Below, piece after piece: positions 63,332 to 64,000 of a stretch of DNA of 64,000 nucleotides. Under the pieces are notes generated by a model. That model searched no databases, was not told the origin of the DNA, and saw only the letters and a list, made by a program, of their open reading frames with translations. Position numbers and translations under genes: made by a program. Source of the DNA: Cruorifilaria tuberocauda (Eukaryota; Nematoda; Chromadorea; Rhabditida; Onchocercidae); assembly GCA_013365365.1 (NCBI GenBank), contig JABVXU010000209.1, positions 29,227 through 93,226 on the forward strand. The letters are read 5' to 3'. The stretch's first letter is position 1. Each line of letters opens with the position of its first letter.

Positions 63332-64000
63332 CTAAAATACAATTGACGTTCCACAGCTTAAACATTTACTGGTGATGGACAGCGACATACACACACACTA
63401 ATACGTAGATGCATAAGTTTAATCGTTGGTCCTCATTAGGGTTCTATTTTCCAATTATTTGTAAAGAGGTGCCGTGATGCTGCAACTAGCGCCTCGATGG
63501 CGACAACTCTTGGCACAGCCTGCTCTCATTATGCCCATTCGATCACATCAAGCGTTAAAACTGCCAAGCATAAGAGCCTTCCTTCGAGAACGCTTTTTGT
63601 TAACTGTGCCAGTAAGATAAAGCTGACACATTACATGCGCCGCATTTTCTGAAGTCCAAATTCTTTCCCCAGAGTATCTCGCTCTGAACATCGAGATTGC
63701 CATTCATTCTTTTATTCCACTTGTTTTATTCATAACTATATAACTTTACGTAATCCTGATTTTATCAGTTATTCTGTCTAGTTCACCTTTGACCACAACC
63801 ATTCCAGTTCCACATACAGTGGCACCCCGTAATATATATTTCAAATTCTTCAAAGGAAGGAAACAAGCTTTTTTTCCCGCTTAATTAAAATTACAATCTT
63901 TTATGTATTTGAGCATCATTGTTTATTATTTAATAAAATTAAGTGATTATAAATGTCAATAATAATAATTAATAACAATTGATAATTAATAATCAACAAT
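63332..64000. other. 5' flank of the CXC-deaminase gene
   Basis: Directly upstream of the acceptor GTATTTTAG at 63332-63340. A minus-strand ATG near 63535 opens a 27-codon Cys-containing frame, but no in-phase donor connects it convincingly to the 63331 exon. The far end (63900-64000) is very AT-rich. Confidence 0.4.

Noticed and set aside
1..64000. CRISPR arrays, insertion sequences, rRNA genes, complete transposons
   Set aside because: No spaced repeat arrays, transposase or reverse-transcriptase motifs, or rRNA-like segments were seen; the window is eukaryotic.

Overview
The window is nuclear DNA from an animal, most likely a filarial (spirurid) nematode. It is AT-rich. Its genes are split into many short exons (30 to 500 bp) by introns with nematode-style TTTCAG or TTTTAG acceptors. 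It also carries a secreted cysteine-type glutathione peroxidase of the filarial cuticular kind, a nematode-type innexin and an EGL-15-like FGF receptor. All gene models were spliced by hand from donor and acceptor signals, reading-frame phase and family similarity. Every exon chain given below keeps an open frame throughout.

Layout, left to right. (1) 31-2547, minus: GDP-mannose pyrophosphorylase beta; the 3' end lies off the window. (2) 8061-14802, plus: PNT+ETS transcription factor of the SPDEF/ets-4 type. (3) 16085-21887, minus: single-pass membrane protein, perhaps KIAA1549-like; its 5' end is not resolved. (4) 32419-35955, plus: innexin gap-junction protein. (5) 38674-40226, plus: secreted glutathione peroxidase with a GC-AG intron that splits the codon just after the catalytic cysteine. 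(6) 43942-53126, minus: a 27-exon FGF receptor tyrosine kinase with a very large extracellular insert and a long tail. (7) 59250-63331, minus: a protein with three cysteine-rich CXC-type modules followed by a predicted AID/APOBEC-like nucleic-acid deaminase core; its 5' end is not resolved. The space between genes is mostly AT-rich sequence with no convincing gene, including about 10.5 kb upstream of the innexin.

The genes do not form an obvious operon or pathway. The innexin and the peroxidase lie in tandem 2.7 kb apart, too far for a typical nematode operon. The ETS gene and the membrane-protein gene are convergent. The most interesting locus is the CXC-deaminase gene: the HVE motif, the SPC-x4-C motif, and a downstream strand-helix-strand stretch resembling the AID/APOBEC core all lie in correctly spliced exons.
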